Origin: Phialophora verrucosa
Lineage: Eukaryota; Ascomycota; Eurotiomycetes; Chaetothyriales; Herpotrichiellaceae
NCBI GenBank assembly: GCA_002099365.1
Contig: MSED01000002.1
Span: forward strand, 3,224,001-3,288,000
Reading direction: 5' to 3'
DNA: 64,000 nucleotides
The stretch's first letter is position 1, and every line of letters begins with the position of its first letter. A model generated the notes under the pieces. It was not told the DNA's origin and searched no databases. It worked only from the letters and a program-made list of their open reading frames with translations. The position numbers were made by a program, and so were the translations under genes. Of this stretch, positions 9,912-22,700 are shown piece after piece.

Positions 9912-12649
9912 TCAAGAGACAGTGATTGAAGTGCCCGTGATTGCCTCGCACAGGACCTTGACAAACCAAGCATCGCCGGTATAGCCGTTACAAAAATCAA
10001 TGAATGCGGCCAGGTCGCTGCTGTTGATAGGGGGATTGTCAGTGGTATCAGCGACAGCATTGTTCTCAACCACGACGCCGGTCCCATCCCCTGGTGTCGA
10101 CGTCAGTCCGCCGGTATCGCCCAGCTTTGTCGTCGAACCTGACCCCGAGCCAGAACCCACGTGCGAAGTCCCGGGTTTGGCCGCCTGAAGAGGAGTGCCG
10201 GCCACCTTCCATCCTTCGACAGTCGCCTTCGCATTGTCTGGTGGAGTTTGCGGCCCCAGTCCGGTCTTCCAACCACCTGAGATACTGGTTGGATGGCCTG
10301 TACTGTTGGCGACGCAGTACTTCGAGTTAAATTGTGTTCCCTTGCGTTCGTGGAATGCCATGGTCGCCACGCGATTCCAGAGAAATACCGGATCATAAAG
10401 CATCTCTCTCGTCCACCACATCCGACAGTCCGCGGCTTCATACACGAATTGAAGGGGCGTGTTCGTCTCATCGTCCATTCGAAAATGATTGCGTCCGTTG
10501 ACACTGCCGCCCGAAAACCCGGCTTCCCGGAACAAGGGTTCGTAGGTGAAGTTCTCCCACATAGTACCGTTTGCAACACTGATATAGTGGTTCGATGGGT
10601 CGTCAAAAATGTCAACCCAGCTTGCGATGAGACTGAAGGGAAACACCTGTGTTCCCTTGACGCCACCAATTGCTTGCATGGGACCTGTCTGTGGCCGTCC
10701 TCCGATCACAATGAACTGGACGTTGGCGTAGGCCTTCAGGTATTCGGAGAACACCGTACAAGTACTCCCGCAGTACCCATCATAGAGCACGATAACGTCC
10801 TGTGGGGCGTAAGGTTGTCGATAGCCGGTCCGATTGTTTGTTCCGGTAACGATGATACCATTCCCAGCAAAGTCCGAGGAATTGGGATCAGTATAATTGT
10901 TCTGGAAGAAGGAACTCCACATTCCACCGTACATGAAATTGGGGCCATAGAATGTCTGGAAGTCTGGAAAATCCTGGAATTTTTCAGTCACAACCGTCTG
11001 GTATGCCAACGGGACGTTGTTGTTTTCTGCTATGAGTTCATCCGTGCTGTCAACGGTCCTCTCTGCGGCTGTCACGTTGTCAGACGCAGCGTTTCCGAGA
11101 ATCCAAAACCCCAAATGGTCCCGCATGTTCGATTTTGAATTTGGGGCGAATGAAGGAAAGAGTTGCGCAAAGGTATCGGTGCCAAGGTCGACAAATCCAC
11201 CTATACAGGTCAGCCTGCTCAGCCCCAGAGGGTTAGTTGGCCCACTCACCTCCGTTGCCCTGAAGGTCGATAATCAGCTTCCTCTTACCAGTCTTTACCG
11301 ACGCGGCAAGGAATTTCTCCACAACCAATTGGAACTCTCTCTCGTATTCGGCCGAGTCATCAACCGTCGATTCGAATTCCCGGATTTGGAGGACAGCAAC
11401 ATCCGTAAGCCCAGTGTCGTTCAGGTAGTAACCGGCGACCGAGCCAGCACTATGCTTGATCACCGGATAAGGAAAGCCGGCGATAGTTGACGAGCTCGGC
11501 GGGGCCTCTGTCGGTGTGGCGATGTCTGAGCTACTGGTCGAACTGCTCGCCGTAGCAGTAGCAGATGCTGTTGCGGTGAGTGACTGTAGTTCTGCAATCC
11601 CGGGGCAAAACGCAGAATAGGCGTCATCTCCTGTCTTGACCCCGTCGAGATCCACATTCACGGCAGCGACATTGTCATATGTCTGCGTAGTGCCGTTGGC
11701 AAAAGTGATGTTTGTTGCAGGGCCGGGATAGAACAGCGGAACTTGGAAAGACGGGTCGCTTGATTGCCACGGGGATTGAAAAACTTGGTTCCAGAGAGCA
11801 TCCGGATCTTGGGAATTACGAGCCAGCGACTGGGTCAAGAGGAAGTCCATGACATCGACGCCGTCAATACTCTGGACTGGTGAGGGACTGTATCCCGTGA
11901 CTGGGCCGAAGATGCCAGTGTCCGGGTCTGTCTGTGTGAGATCATCTGTAACTGGTCAGCCATCGAGTCTTCCGACGTGGAACAGAGCAAGGCCAGTCCA
12001 AGCTCCAAGCCAGGAATTCTGGGCTTCCAGCAAACTTGGACGGGGCCTTGAGTTCCTCCAACCCCAAGGCGATTGAAGACTCACCGGTGACATATACCAG
12101 TGGGGGTTCCACCCCGTCCGAGGATACAGCGTACAAGCTAGCACGCCGGACGTACGTGAAGGCCCCGAAAACGTCACCTTGCCAGGCAAAATGTCCGTCA
12201 TGGGCTGACAGGAGCAACGAATAGATGTCCACTTGAAAATCATATTCACTCTCATATCCACCCGCCTCCACCTTTTGTTGTATGCCATCCAACTCTACAT
12301 CGATGTCCACGGCCGGAAGAAGGTAGCCCGGTGGCGGGTTTCGCAGGTATTCTTTGGTACTCTGGAACTCGATGTATGTCCGTAACGAGTTCAAGAGGCT
12401 GATGGCGAACGTTGGATAGTTGGGGATCGATTTCAAGCAGTTGTAAGCGAGCTCCGCAGGGATAACGGCCGCCGGTGCATCAGTTACCTCTGCTAGGTAC
12501 GAACTCGCAGCACTCGATGCCAATTTGCATGCGGTGTTCGTCGGCGTGGCTCGAGGCAGGAGGGCATTGGGGGGAGTGGTTATCGACGAGTCCTGCGCGA
12601 AGGCACAGCCTGCCAGAGCACCTAGACTCCAGAAGAGCCGCTTTCCCAT
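9912..12649 (-). CDS. Secreted S41-family (CPAF-like) serine peptidase
   Basis: Probable extracellular or cell-surface serine peptidase of the tail-specific (S41) superfamily. Exons 12649-12085, 11945-11250 and 11200-9912, with introns of 139 bp (GTGAGT...TACAG) and 49 bp (GTGAGT...TATAG); 849 residues. The N-terminus MGKRLFWSLGALAGCAFAQ is a clear signal peptide. The junction of exons 2 and 3 creates DLQGNGGGFVDLG, the conserved strand-glycine segment of S41 peptidases. YDGYCGSTCTVFSEYLK near residue 560 holds the likely Ser nucleophile. There are many N-x-S/T sites and a Ser/Thr-rich low-complexity insert around residues 300-330. The C-terminal 100 residues are Gly/Ser/Thr-rich and lack an obvious GPI signal. 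Substrate unknown. Convergent with the MFS gene. Confidence 0.88.
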
Positions 12650-13976
12650 TGGCGCAACCGGGACCTCGATCTTAGGTGGTCAGCTCGTTCGGGTCGGCGA
12701 GATCTTCGTATCTCAATGGCAGCCTCGAGGTCGGCTGAATTCCCAATTGAACGTCAGTGCGTGTCAGCCCGGGTCGTCGTGTACGCTTCAAGTCAATATA
12801 CCAGAGGAGGAACTTCCAAATGTATATAGACAAGTGTAACCTTCAAATGAGCGACGAATAGTTGGGGCGCAGAAAAGAGATCCGACGGTGCCTAGTGTCC
12901 TTGCAGAGGCGCTCAACGAGGCATAAATGAGTGTGAAGAGCTGGACAGGAGAAAGCTGGATCTGGACAATATAATCCACTCGACAGATCCGAGGGAATCA
13001 GAAGGATCGGGACGGTCAAACCATCATAACAGTCGGTCGAGGTCCATCGTGTGCGCATCCTCAGCATGGTTCTGGAAGGATTCACACGCTCCCCGTGTAA
13101 GCGGACTTTGAACAGATGAAGTGGCCCTGCTGCGGCTGAGGCTTGGGGTCCTAATTTAGAAAGCTTCAAGCCTGGTCTCGCTTCTCTCGTCGTCGAATCA
13201 CAGGCTTAGGGGGATGACCAAGCGAGCCAAATTCGACCCCGAGCGTGTTATAAGCAGCCAGAAAAACCACCGCGACACGCTCGTGTTTCCAAGACTTGAT
13301 GCGCCGGAGATCTCAATTCCCGGACCCTGGGATACGGACGATCCGACCAGTTCACAATGGAAAAGAGACGCAACACGAACAAGCGCGAAACCTTTCGGCA
13401 CAGACGCTGCTGCCTGCCCCTCCCCCCGGCTTTATCGTGCCCATCATACGGCTGCCCTTCCTTAGAACTGGAGAATGCTCAATCAACACCGTTATCCATG
13501 CTGGGAGGTGGACCTCAAGCCTCGACCGATGAGGAAAGCATGGATTACTGCTTCTTAGAAGGGCTTTCATTACCAATCTCATGGCTAATTTCAGGAGTAT
13601 ACAATGAAGCACTAATGAGAAACACCTAAGGAACGAAGTGTGTAAGATTTTAGTTCTGCGCTGGCTTTGAGAAAAGATGGAATGGACCCCTTAAGAAGTG
13701 GAGACGACGTCTTTTGCATCCCGCTGTGGCAGAAGGACAAGTCTGCTCTGGTTGCTCAACATACTCCGTACCTTACTCGGTCCACGCCAAAGAGCCGCGG
13801 GGACGCTGACTCGAGAAAACTGAGGAGGACCACCTTTTCTGATAACCGGATCCTAACCACCAAACGAACACCCGCACGCTCCCTTCTCGTATAACCAAGT
13901 ATACCCCGACCCCGACCCTATACCGTACAATTCAGGTCCCGAGAACCAATGCATCAATGCCGCAGTATTTTGGACA
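12650..13976. other. Intergenic region
   Basis: 1.33 kb upstream of the S41-peptidase gene and downstream of the Sas4-domain gene. A plus-strand frame of 83 codons at 13214-13465 starts with ATG but has no recognisable similarity and no splice continuation I could support. TACTCCGTA, a core of the dispersed palindrome, lies at 13762-13770. Confidence 0.4.
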
Positions 13977-15519
13977 CTACTTGCCCCCCCTTCGCATTCT
14001 TCTGCGCGAACGTTGGTTTAAACTGATTGCTTCATCTGTCAGGATGTCGTCTGGTGGCGCGAAATCCTTCTCTACAAGCTCAGGCACAGGATGGCCAAAT
14101 GCGAGGAGGGTCCGTCCACGTTGACGTCCAGCGACAGCAGCGTCTCGCAGGTGGCGTTTGTCGAAGAATGAGACGAAGGGTTTGGGTGGCGGAGGATCGG
14201 CCACTTTGGCGGGCGACGGCTTTTTGCGCTTGATGGCAATCTTTGCTTCTTCGATGAGCTGCTGCGATGCAAGGGCATCGAGTTCACTAGAGTTCGGCGC
14301 TTGAGTCGACGCACTGTCAATGCTATCTTCCTCCGAAGACCGGCTCTCGACAGGCCCGTCGTCATCCTCACCTTCGTTGGCTTCCTCGTCCTCGTCCATG
14401 GCTGCCTCGAGAAGTTCCTGTTCTCGCTCCTGCTTTCTGCGCTTTTCTTCCTCCTTCCATCGCTTGAATTTGTCAATCAAGGCTTGAGTTTCCCGGATGA
14501 ACAATGCTCGCTTGGGTTCATAACGTTTCTTCTCGGAGTCAGTGACGCCAGTGATGCCCAAAGTCTTCAGCCAGTCGGGCCCACGCAAGTCTCCTAGAAG
14601 CTTTTCTAGTTGGTATTTCTCGTGCTGAGCCCGCTCCCGATCACTGTTTTTGATTTGCTTCTCATGCCTTTCTGCCTTGGCATGGATCTTAAGGTAGACA
14701 TCCTCGTTCAAGGGATCAACGGAGGCATCGCTAGGAAGGATATCGCCACCACTCTCCTGGATGACCTGCGTGTTGTGCAGTGGCTTGTGAGCCCCAAATG
14801 GGTCGCGCTTGGAGGGCGTCGGCTGGAAGTCGGGAGTATCATCCACCAGCACAACCTTGGTCTTGACGGTTAATGCATCTGCTTGATGTCAGCGATAGTT
14901 CCCCGGCGTACATAGTAGACGACGGTTCCGTACCTGGATCTGGTGGCTTCAGACTGAGCATCTCCTCAAAGTCTGGGAAATATTGGGCCAGCTCCGTTTT
15001 AGCCCGAGACCCTCCATCCTCTGAGCGTAATTTCCGCCGGTCTTCGTGGGCTGTGGTCGAATTGCCTCCTGTTATGGAGGCCTTTGCCTTCTCTTCAATA
15101 ATTCTGATCTGATCATATTGTGGTTTCTCGCCGGGGGAGGTCGGAGAGTCGAGAGGTCGGATGTCTGTGATGTGGGATGTGCTCGCTTTTGCAGCATTGG
15201 CAGACTGCGGTGGCCGGACTGCCGCAGGCGGAGGTTGTGGGAGAACTTTAGGTAAACCGCCTCGACTGCGCAACGGGATGCGTAATTGTGGTATCTCGCC
15301 CTTGGTAGATGACAGTCGACGTCTTTTCAGGTCATGTTCGGGCGTCGAGATGGTAGCAGCCCGCAGGCGTTTGGCTCGGAGTGCGATGCCCTCGTTGCCA
15401 GACCTTGGGAGGAGCGGTGGCGGTTCGTCATTGATCGGGCTGCTGGACCTGGAAGTAGATGATTTGTGACTGTGACCTCGTAAATTGGGACGCCTCAACG
15501 ACGACCGGGAGCCGACCAT
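13977..15519 (-). CDS. Sas4-domain protein (something-about-silencing 4)
   Basis: Nuclear protein with the Sas4 domain, which in yeast scaffolds the SAS histone H4-K16 acetyltransferase complex. Exons 15519-14934 and 14878-13977 with a 55 bp intron (GTACGG...AAGCAG, phase 1); 495 residues. The N-terminal 200 residues are basic and Pro/Ser-rich. The family signature lies in exon 2: VLVDDTPDFQPTPSKRDPFG, YEPKRALFIRETQALIDKFKRW followed by a charged helix, an acidic stretch, then PFVSFFDKRHLRDAA, LLAFGHPVPEL and the basic end RSRRRMRRGGK. Because the intron removes a frame change exactly inside this signature, the splice model is well supported. Chromatin-silencing role is inferred from the family only. 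Confidence 0.85.
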
Positions 15520-16001
15520 GGTATGTAATGTATTTGGAAGCTCATGATGCTGCTGACGAGTCGTCCAAGAGAGGATCATTCGCGGCGAAGGGGAGGGAAA
15601 TGCAGTCTGTTGTCTGCTGCAAAGACCAAGCACGGTTTCAGGGCTCGCCAGGTGCAGGCAGTACGGGCGCCTGCCCCGTAAATTTCACTGTTGGATATGC
15701 CCGCAAGAAAAGTTAGTTAGCAGCTGCAGCCCCCAGCCGTTCTGGCTGAGAATGCTGCTCAGGTGCTGATCAAATTAGGTCTCCTTCACCTAAGAGTACA
15801 AATGTTTTCATTTTCCTGGTCCCAGGGAGCTGCGTTCAGCCTCTCTCTAAGCCACCCACGTTCTATGTATGCAGGTGGTGAATGCACGCGTCATAAGAAT
15901 AACTGTACAAAAAGGCCTGGGTCTGGCCAGAGCCCCAATACATCCTCCCTGCTGGGGAGTGCTCAGATCTTACAGGTGATGCCTGATCGCAAATGTTTCG
16001 C
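15520..16001. other. Intergenic (Sas4 promoter / kexin 3' UTR)
   Basis: 482 bp between two minus-strand genes. The open frame of the Sas4 gene runs upstream to 15633 but only from a non-ATG codon. No other feature is seen. Confidence 0.45.
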
Positions 16002-18608
16002 TCACTTCTCCCTCTCTTTGCCCTCAGAGCTGCCAGATCTCGAGCCGCTGCCAGTGTCATTACTGGGGGTATCTTGGTATCCCTCGTCGTCGCTGTAAAG
16101 GTCATCTTCGCTTTCGCCGGCAAATGCATCGTAGAGCTCCCCGCCCCGCTTGGCTCTTCCCTTGCCACGGCCTTTACGTGATGTCAGGCCTCGCTGCTCG
16201 TCATCGTCTCCGTCCGCAACCATTTCAAATTCATATGCATCGCGAGGATTGTTTCGAAGTCTCTTCCTCCGCTGAACAAGAAAGTAAGCCCCAAGCCCAA
16301 CGCAGAAAACCACAATGAGCCCAATCGAGCCATAAATCCAAATCTGTGTCCGTTTGGACACTCCAAAGGTGGGGAAGAAGGACGGCAGGAAGCTGTCAGA
16401 ATACGTGTGCGTCTCTGTCGGCTCGATCGTCGCCGTTGCTGTGGCGGCAGGCACGGATACAGTGTTAGTGGCTGTGACAATAACGACTGAGTCCGTGGCC
16501 TCAGTTGGCTTCGGCTTAGTTGGCCGGTCAGGATGGTCAGTAGGCTTGGCGGGAGGTTCAGTTGCAGTTGCTGGGCGCCCAGCTTCGACGCTGGTTGTGC
16601 TCACTAAAGCAGGAGCAGTTTCATGGTCGTCGTCGTGCTCATCAGGCAGTGGGTGAAGCTGCTGAATTTGAGCGTTAATGGCTTCGCCCCAGAGATTGAG
16701 CCGCCAGTCGATGAACGTCCCATTATATTCATTCTCGTTCGAGTCCTTGACGATGACCGTCCAAGTACCGATTCCAGATTCACCCCTGCCACATGGTCAG
16801 TTGAAGCACGATCTGAGAGTGACTCTTAGACAAACTCACCAGTGAACGACGGACATAAACGTCCAGTCATCATATCCTTCGGCAACTCCATCATGAGCGC
16901 GGTTAGTAGCAAGGTGGCTAATCAAGCCGCTGGGGCTTATCAAGTCGGCACTGAGATCGCCTCTTCTGGTGTGTTCAATATTCATGGTCACCGTAACATG
17001 CTCCAGCCTTTCCAAGTTAGCTGTGCTTAACATGTCTTCTGTGACCTCAAAGCTGGCCACTAGACCCTGGTCACCCTCGGGGATCTTATGCTGAACGCTG
17101 AGCCAGGGCGAGTGAAACCATGCTTGAGGTTTCACCAACTGCCATGACTTTGCAGCATCAACAAAGCGATAGGCATCAACCTTGCCATATCCGTACATGT
17201 GACTGAATCTCTTCCCAATTGACGTGTTCTGCCAGCTGCCGTCGTCTTCATGGATGGGAATAGCAGTCTCAACACATAGGTACTGCAGGTCTCGCCAAGT
17301 CAGGTCCGGTCGTACACTCAACGCGAGAGCTACCACGCCGACCACAAGGGGCCCTGCAGCCGATGTTCCGCCGTGGCCATTGTAGCATTGATTTGCTCCC
17401 ACATCGGTGGTGTGGATTGCATCGTTATGACCGGAACTATAAGTTACCACCAGCTGCGCGGAGCAAGACTCGGAGTAATATGGATGGTTTCCGGCCCGGT
17501 CAATACCTCCGACAGTGATGCTGTAGATGCTGTTGGTGTAACCATCGAAATTGCAGTTGTCGTCACTAGCGGCACCATTGCCCGCCGCGAAGACGAAAAC
17601 AGAGCCGAGACCACCTCGGCCGTTCTGAATCCCATTCAGCATGGCTTGCTGTATCAGAAGACCCGGTGCCTCCATGGTTTGCCCGTCATCTGGCGGACCC
17701 CATGAACATGAATAGATGTCGTTCTCTTGGTAGTGGTAGTTGATTGCGGTCGCCTCATCTTCGTCACTAATGGGCTTGGATAAGATCCGGATACCAGCAA
17801 TCTTGCTGTCGTAGGCCATTCCAACTCCACAAACATCATTTTTGACCGCAGCAATTTCTCCTGCACAGCGGGTACCATGCTTATCGTCAAAGAGTCTCGG
17901 TAGTGGCTCCGGCCCTGGGTCATTGAAGTCCCACGAGCCTTCAGCATAGAAATTGTCCTTGAGGTCGTTGCTGTTCAGATCCAGGCCGTCGTCAATGACT
18001 GCCGAGATGGTGCCGTTCCCGGTGATGCCCTCCAGCCAGACCCCAGTCACATTCAGATCATGCCCGAGTTGTAATGGATTGAACAAATGCCACTGCTCCT
18101 TAAAAATCGGGTCCTTTATATCCAGTGTTTCCGCAATTGTATTCAAGCGCTGTATAGCGTCTTGTTCAGTATGGTCCGCCGCTGAGTCCGAGTTCGAACT
18201 ACTGGCCTCCTGGCGCTCTCGAAGGGTGAGAGGTGGTGGCGGAGGGATCCGCTTCACAAGACGATGTCGAAGCTGTTGTTTTTCTGACCATAACACTCCG
18301 CGCAGGTCATGGGTGATTTGTCTTCCCATACCGTCGACCGACCTTCGCCTTCGCTTCTTCCGCCATCGCAGTTCTTGCAGGGAACCTTCCAGCTCTTGAC
18401 ATGTGTTCTTCGCGCACGAAAAAGTATAATGATGGCTCAACTCTCCGACTCGGCCTTCAAGCTGAACCCCTAATCGATGGGCGACGTCTTCAGGAACAGC
18501 AGTGGGGTGGAGATGGAGGGCAAAGTAATCGTTATTGTCGTAATCGCGCAGACTTGCTCGTACATTCCCAGCCAGCAGCACCAGCGGAAGCCATGTTGGC
18601 AACCGCAT
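16002..18608 (-). CDS. KEX2: Kexin-type Golgi proprotein convertase (KexB/Kex2)
   Basis: Late-Golgi calcium-dependent serine protease that cleaves secreted precursors after Lys-Arg or Arg-Arg. Exons 18608-16840 and 16785-16002 with a 54 bp intron (GTGAGT...GGCAG) that restores the P-domain sequence W-GESGIGTW; 850 residues. In order: signal peptide (1-18), propeptide ending with the self-cleavage site LVKR (about 117-120), subtilisin-type catalytic domain with Asp206 (AVIDDGLD), His244 (DKHGTRCAGE), oxyanion Asn344 and Ser416 (GHGGTSAAGP), P domain, Ser/Thr/Pro-rich stalk, one membrane helix (IYGSIGLIVVFCVGLGAYF) and an acidic cytosolic tail for Golgi retrieval. The frame extends to 18632 only from a TTG; the ATG at 18608 gives the proper signal peptide. 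The two GPI-type proteins and the S41 peptidase in this window are plausible secretory-route cargo. Confidence 0.96.
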
Positions 18609-19789
18609 GATAATAATATATGTCGGTCGCAATTATCTTTGAACGGGATACATGCCTGTAACGATAGGAAGAGGAGCGTGGTGGTCGTGCCTCGAGTATA
18701 TGTTTCGCGGACTTGCGAGTCTCGGTGCGAGCGACCCGAGCGGTTTTGGCCAACGAGCAGTCAATGCCGGCGTCCTCCTGGCCGGAGCAAACTGCTTTGG
18801 TCAGCCTTTCAGGAGGATATTGACAATATGGACTGAATTGAACGAATGCAGGTCTCAGTCGCAGGTGAAAGTGTTGTGAAACGTCAACCACTGGACGGTC
18901 CGGCACGGAAGTGATCCGTTGTCAGGTTCAAAGAACGGCACGTACAAAGCGAGGGAGTCGAATATGTAGGTGAATCGCGCGTTGAAGACAGTCCGTGAGG
19001 GCAATGGCGCAGCGTCCTGGTGCTGCTATGATGTGAATGCAAAAGTGTCGACCGCGGTGTTTATTTCCCACCCGCAGCCTTCTTCAAAATCTGACTTTCA
19101 GCCTCTTCTAGACGTCTTGTCTAGGCCGCAGTCTCCGTACTCCGTAGGGTTCCCCAAGCCAGCCCGGGCCTTACCGGGCAGGTCTAGCGGATTTTCCTAG
19201 GGGCACCCGGGGCCTCATCATTGGCAGTCCACGAGCATGGCAAATACGATTGCGGAACTCCTACCACCTAAACGCCTATTCGCCTGGGTTTATTCCTGCT
19301 CCATGGCCAGCGCTAGCAGGGCGCCAGTGACGACGGCCCACGCTCCCACCTTGCAACCAGCATCTTGCATGTTGCTCGTGGTTGTCAATCAATTGACGTG
19401 GTCGAGTCGAAGAAATACCAGCCTCCCAAGTTAACCTTGTCCCCTTCTGCCAGTCTGCCTCGTCCGCTTCGCATGTTCACTTTCTCTTGTACATATTTTA
19501 ATGTAATGTCAGTATTCAATTAGAGCTTCATGTCACTTTGTTAGTGTTGATTGACTGTTGTGTTACTCTTCATCTTGGTCGATTTGCCGTGTGAAGAAAC
19601 CCAGATACCGCCCCCGTTGCCTCTCACATCCCGCCCACTTCTGCTGTCGCAGTCTCGCTGCGAGTCCGAGCTCCTTATATCAACCAAGTGTGAACAGGTC
19701 CTTGCTCATGGCAAACTTGGCCAGCGCCACAAAGCTCTAGGACATTCCTGCCATTACGCACGCTCGGTCTCCCGATCCGCCTCGACACC
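18609..19789. promoter_or_regulatory. Shared upstream region, kexin / PhoD-like gene
   Basis: 1.18 kb between two divergent start codons, hence it must hold both promoters. TACTCCGTA lies at 19138-19146. A pyrimidine-rich stretch precedes the PhoD-like ATG, whose context is ACACCATGG. No small gene could be supported. Confidence 0.5.
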
Positions 19790-22700
19790 ATGGCAACTTC
19801 GATAAACCCCCTCGACCTTTACCACAACCCGGCCCTTGATTCCTTGGTATTCCAAGATAATAGCCGCGCGAAACACAATGGCGCAAGTCGCCGGTCCAGT
19901 GGAGGGAATGGCAATAGCACTGTCAATGGCGATGGAAGGCGACCGCTTTCTCAAAACTTGGACGTCGCAGGAGCACACCCTCTTCCGGCTGCGCCTGAAG
20001 TGCCTCGCGGGCCTCCCATCTCCTACCGAGGCTTTGGACAGGGTCAGGCTGTTGACTCAGGTCTTCAACGATCGTTCTCCCAGAGAGCTAGAGGAAGGCC
20101 ATTCCACCAAGAGGCCTTTGCAGATGTTGAAAACGACTTTCCCGTAGAGAACGTCAGAACCAAGCAACGGATAGTGTCTGAGCCGATACGGCCAGAGGTC
20201 TCGTCCAGTGTTTCCCGCAAGCCGGCTCTCAAGGATGGGTTGCGCCTCAACACTGCCGACCTCAATGGCACCGGTTCCACGAGAGCACCAAGGAGAGATA
20301 TCCAGTCGGCTCGTGACCCGCCTCCAAAGGAGCCCAAATCCGCACAACAGGCTCGTCGCACATCCGACACCACCGGCCGCCACGAGGAGCCCGTCTCGGC
20401 CGTCAGCAGGTCAAGCGCATTCAGAGACGAAGCTCAGAGGAGGGATTGGGCCCCAGATAGGTCTCCGCTGCAGAAGCTCGAAGTGACGCTGAATGACATC
20501 AGCAAAGAAGAGAAGCGCGCTAGAGTTCAGGAGGCCGAGATGCTATTGCGGGATCGCGAGGACAGGAAGGCAAGAGGTGTTGTGAGCTCGCCCCGAGAAG
20601 GCCCCTCGTCGAAGCCCGCCGTTTCCGCCACCCGGTCTTCGTCAAAACGCGAGCGAGATGAGTTGGAAGCCCCGACTTTAGAGGATGCAGGTCTGGTTCG
20701 AAACCTCAGCACAACTCAGCGACAACGTCTACAGCATAGTACAACCGTCGATAGCCACCGACCCGATGTGCGAAGCTTGTCTGGTGAGGGCCAAGCAGCA
20801 TTCGAATACACGATTTCCAGCCCACTACAACCGTCACTTACCACCCAACAACGCCAATCCAGCAGACAGCATCGAAGACAAGAAGAACCGAGTCCAGATC
20901 AAGCACTCGATCCACCGTTGGCCGCGCCCACGAAAGCCGTGATCAGGCCACAAAGAATTCGGTCTGGGAAGCAGCGTGAGATTTCACCAAGCGGCGTTGA
21001 AGATGAGCCTCCAGATGCTTCAACAGTGAAGGCGCCCCTTCGCACTACTGAACCACAAGCTATTTTCGTCAATGCTCGGGATAACTTGTTGCAACACCAA
21101 AGGAATGCATCGCATAAGGCCGCATTGGAGAAGCTCACCGGAGTGTCAGCTCCTGTGACGGCCGCCCGAAGCGCTTCTCGCAAGCTCCAAAAGCCTCGGC
21201 CAGAAGGCGGAGGTGGAAATGTTATGTCGACTTCCACAATGCCGAGCAGGATACCCGTCCCGAGTTCAGTGATGACTGCACAGTCCGGCAGACCAGAACA
21301 CTATAACCAGGTCAAAGCTGATCCCAAGACAGGAGTACCACAAGTCCAGCAGCAGCCACGGACACCGCCCATAGGTCTTGGGCTCCACTCTGCACCAATT
21401 GCAGGCAGCCCTCAGTCGCCCCCAGCGAAGCCTGTGGATGTGATACGTCAAAGGCAGAGGAAGTCCAGTGTATCTTTCAAAGAGCCTTTAAACAACCGAC
21501 CCGTGGATGAATGGAAAGAAGCCGGAACAGCGAGACTTACGGCTGTTGACTTCTCTACAGAGACTGCTGCACCTGCTGATAAGAACAAGCCATGGTGGGA
21601 ACAGCCTGCTACCTCGTCCGGTCGTAGAAGGAGCAGGTCGTCAAAAGTCTCCGAGCAACCTAAAGTCGGAGATCCCATAGACGAGAAGACGGCCGAGTTC
21701 AAGCCGAATCTATATCTAAGATGCGGGCCTTTGCTTCGCTACAAGGGTATGAGAACGCAGCAGCCAGAATCTGGGCCTGGAGAGGAGCGTGAGTTCTGGA
21801 GAGGATCTGTGCTGATTGTGACTCAAAATTCTGCGTCTTCGTACGACCCGGCACCAGTTCTACGTCTCTTCTCTCAGCCGCAGAAGCTTTTACCGCCTCC
21901 GCCGCACCACGTCACTGCCGATGAGCTCCAACCAGAATACGTCGACCCGATCGCCGGCCTGACTAAGCCCTCAAGGACAGGAAGGACATTATACGTTCGG
22001 CCCGTGGATCACCTCCAAGAAGGTAAAGACCTGTCGCAGGTTGAAAACGATGACGGGTTGTTCGAGAGTTCTCCAAGCCCGCTCGAGCACAGCGGTCCTC
22101 AAGGTCCAATCCCGTTTTCCAACAACCGGACGCTGCACACAGATGGTGAGAAACTGGGCAGATATCAGGAAGTGGCTGGTGCCAGACTGTATGCGGATCC
22201 TGACCGTGATGTGACTTTCTGGCGATTCAATCTTGAGGTGGAACTCGCTGATGAGCAGCAACATATCGCTTATCGTATCAATCGTGGTCCGTCCGTCGGG
22301 TTCTGGGTACCAGCCCGCGGCCATACCATGCACATGATGTTCCATACATGCAATGGTTTCAGCCTGTCTGTCAATCCGGACAACTTCAGCGGTCCCGATC
22401 CGATGTGGAGGGACGTCCTCAACACGCATCAGACACGCCCATTCCATGTGATGATTGGTGGGGGAGATCAGATCTACAATGACCGTGTCATGCTCGAAAC
22501 TCAGCATTTCGGAGAATGGACTAGGATGAGGAACCCAGCGCACAAGCACCACGCCCCGTTCACGCACGAAATGAAGGAAGAGCTGGAGACCTTCTATCTG
22601 AACAGGTATGCAATGTGGTTCTCACAGGGCCTCTTCGGTATGGCGGCCGGTCAGATACCGATGGTCAACATCTGGGACGATCACGACATTATCGATGGAT

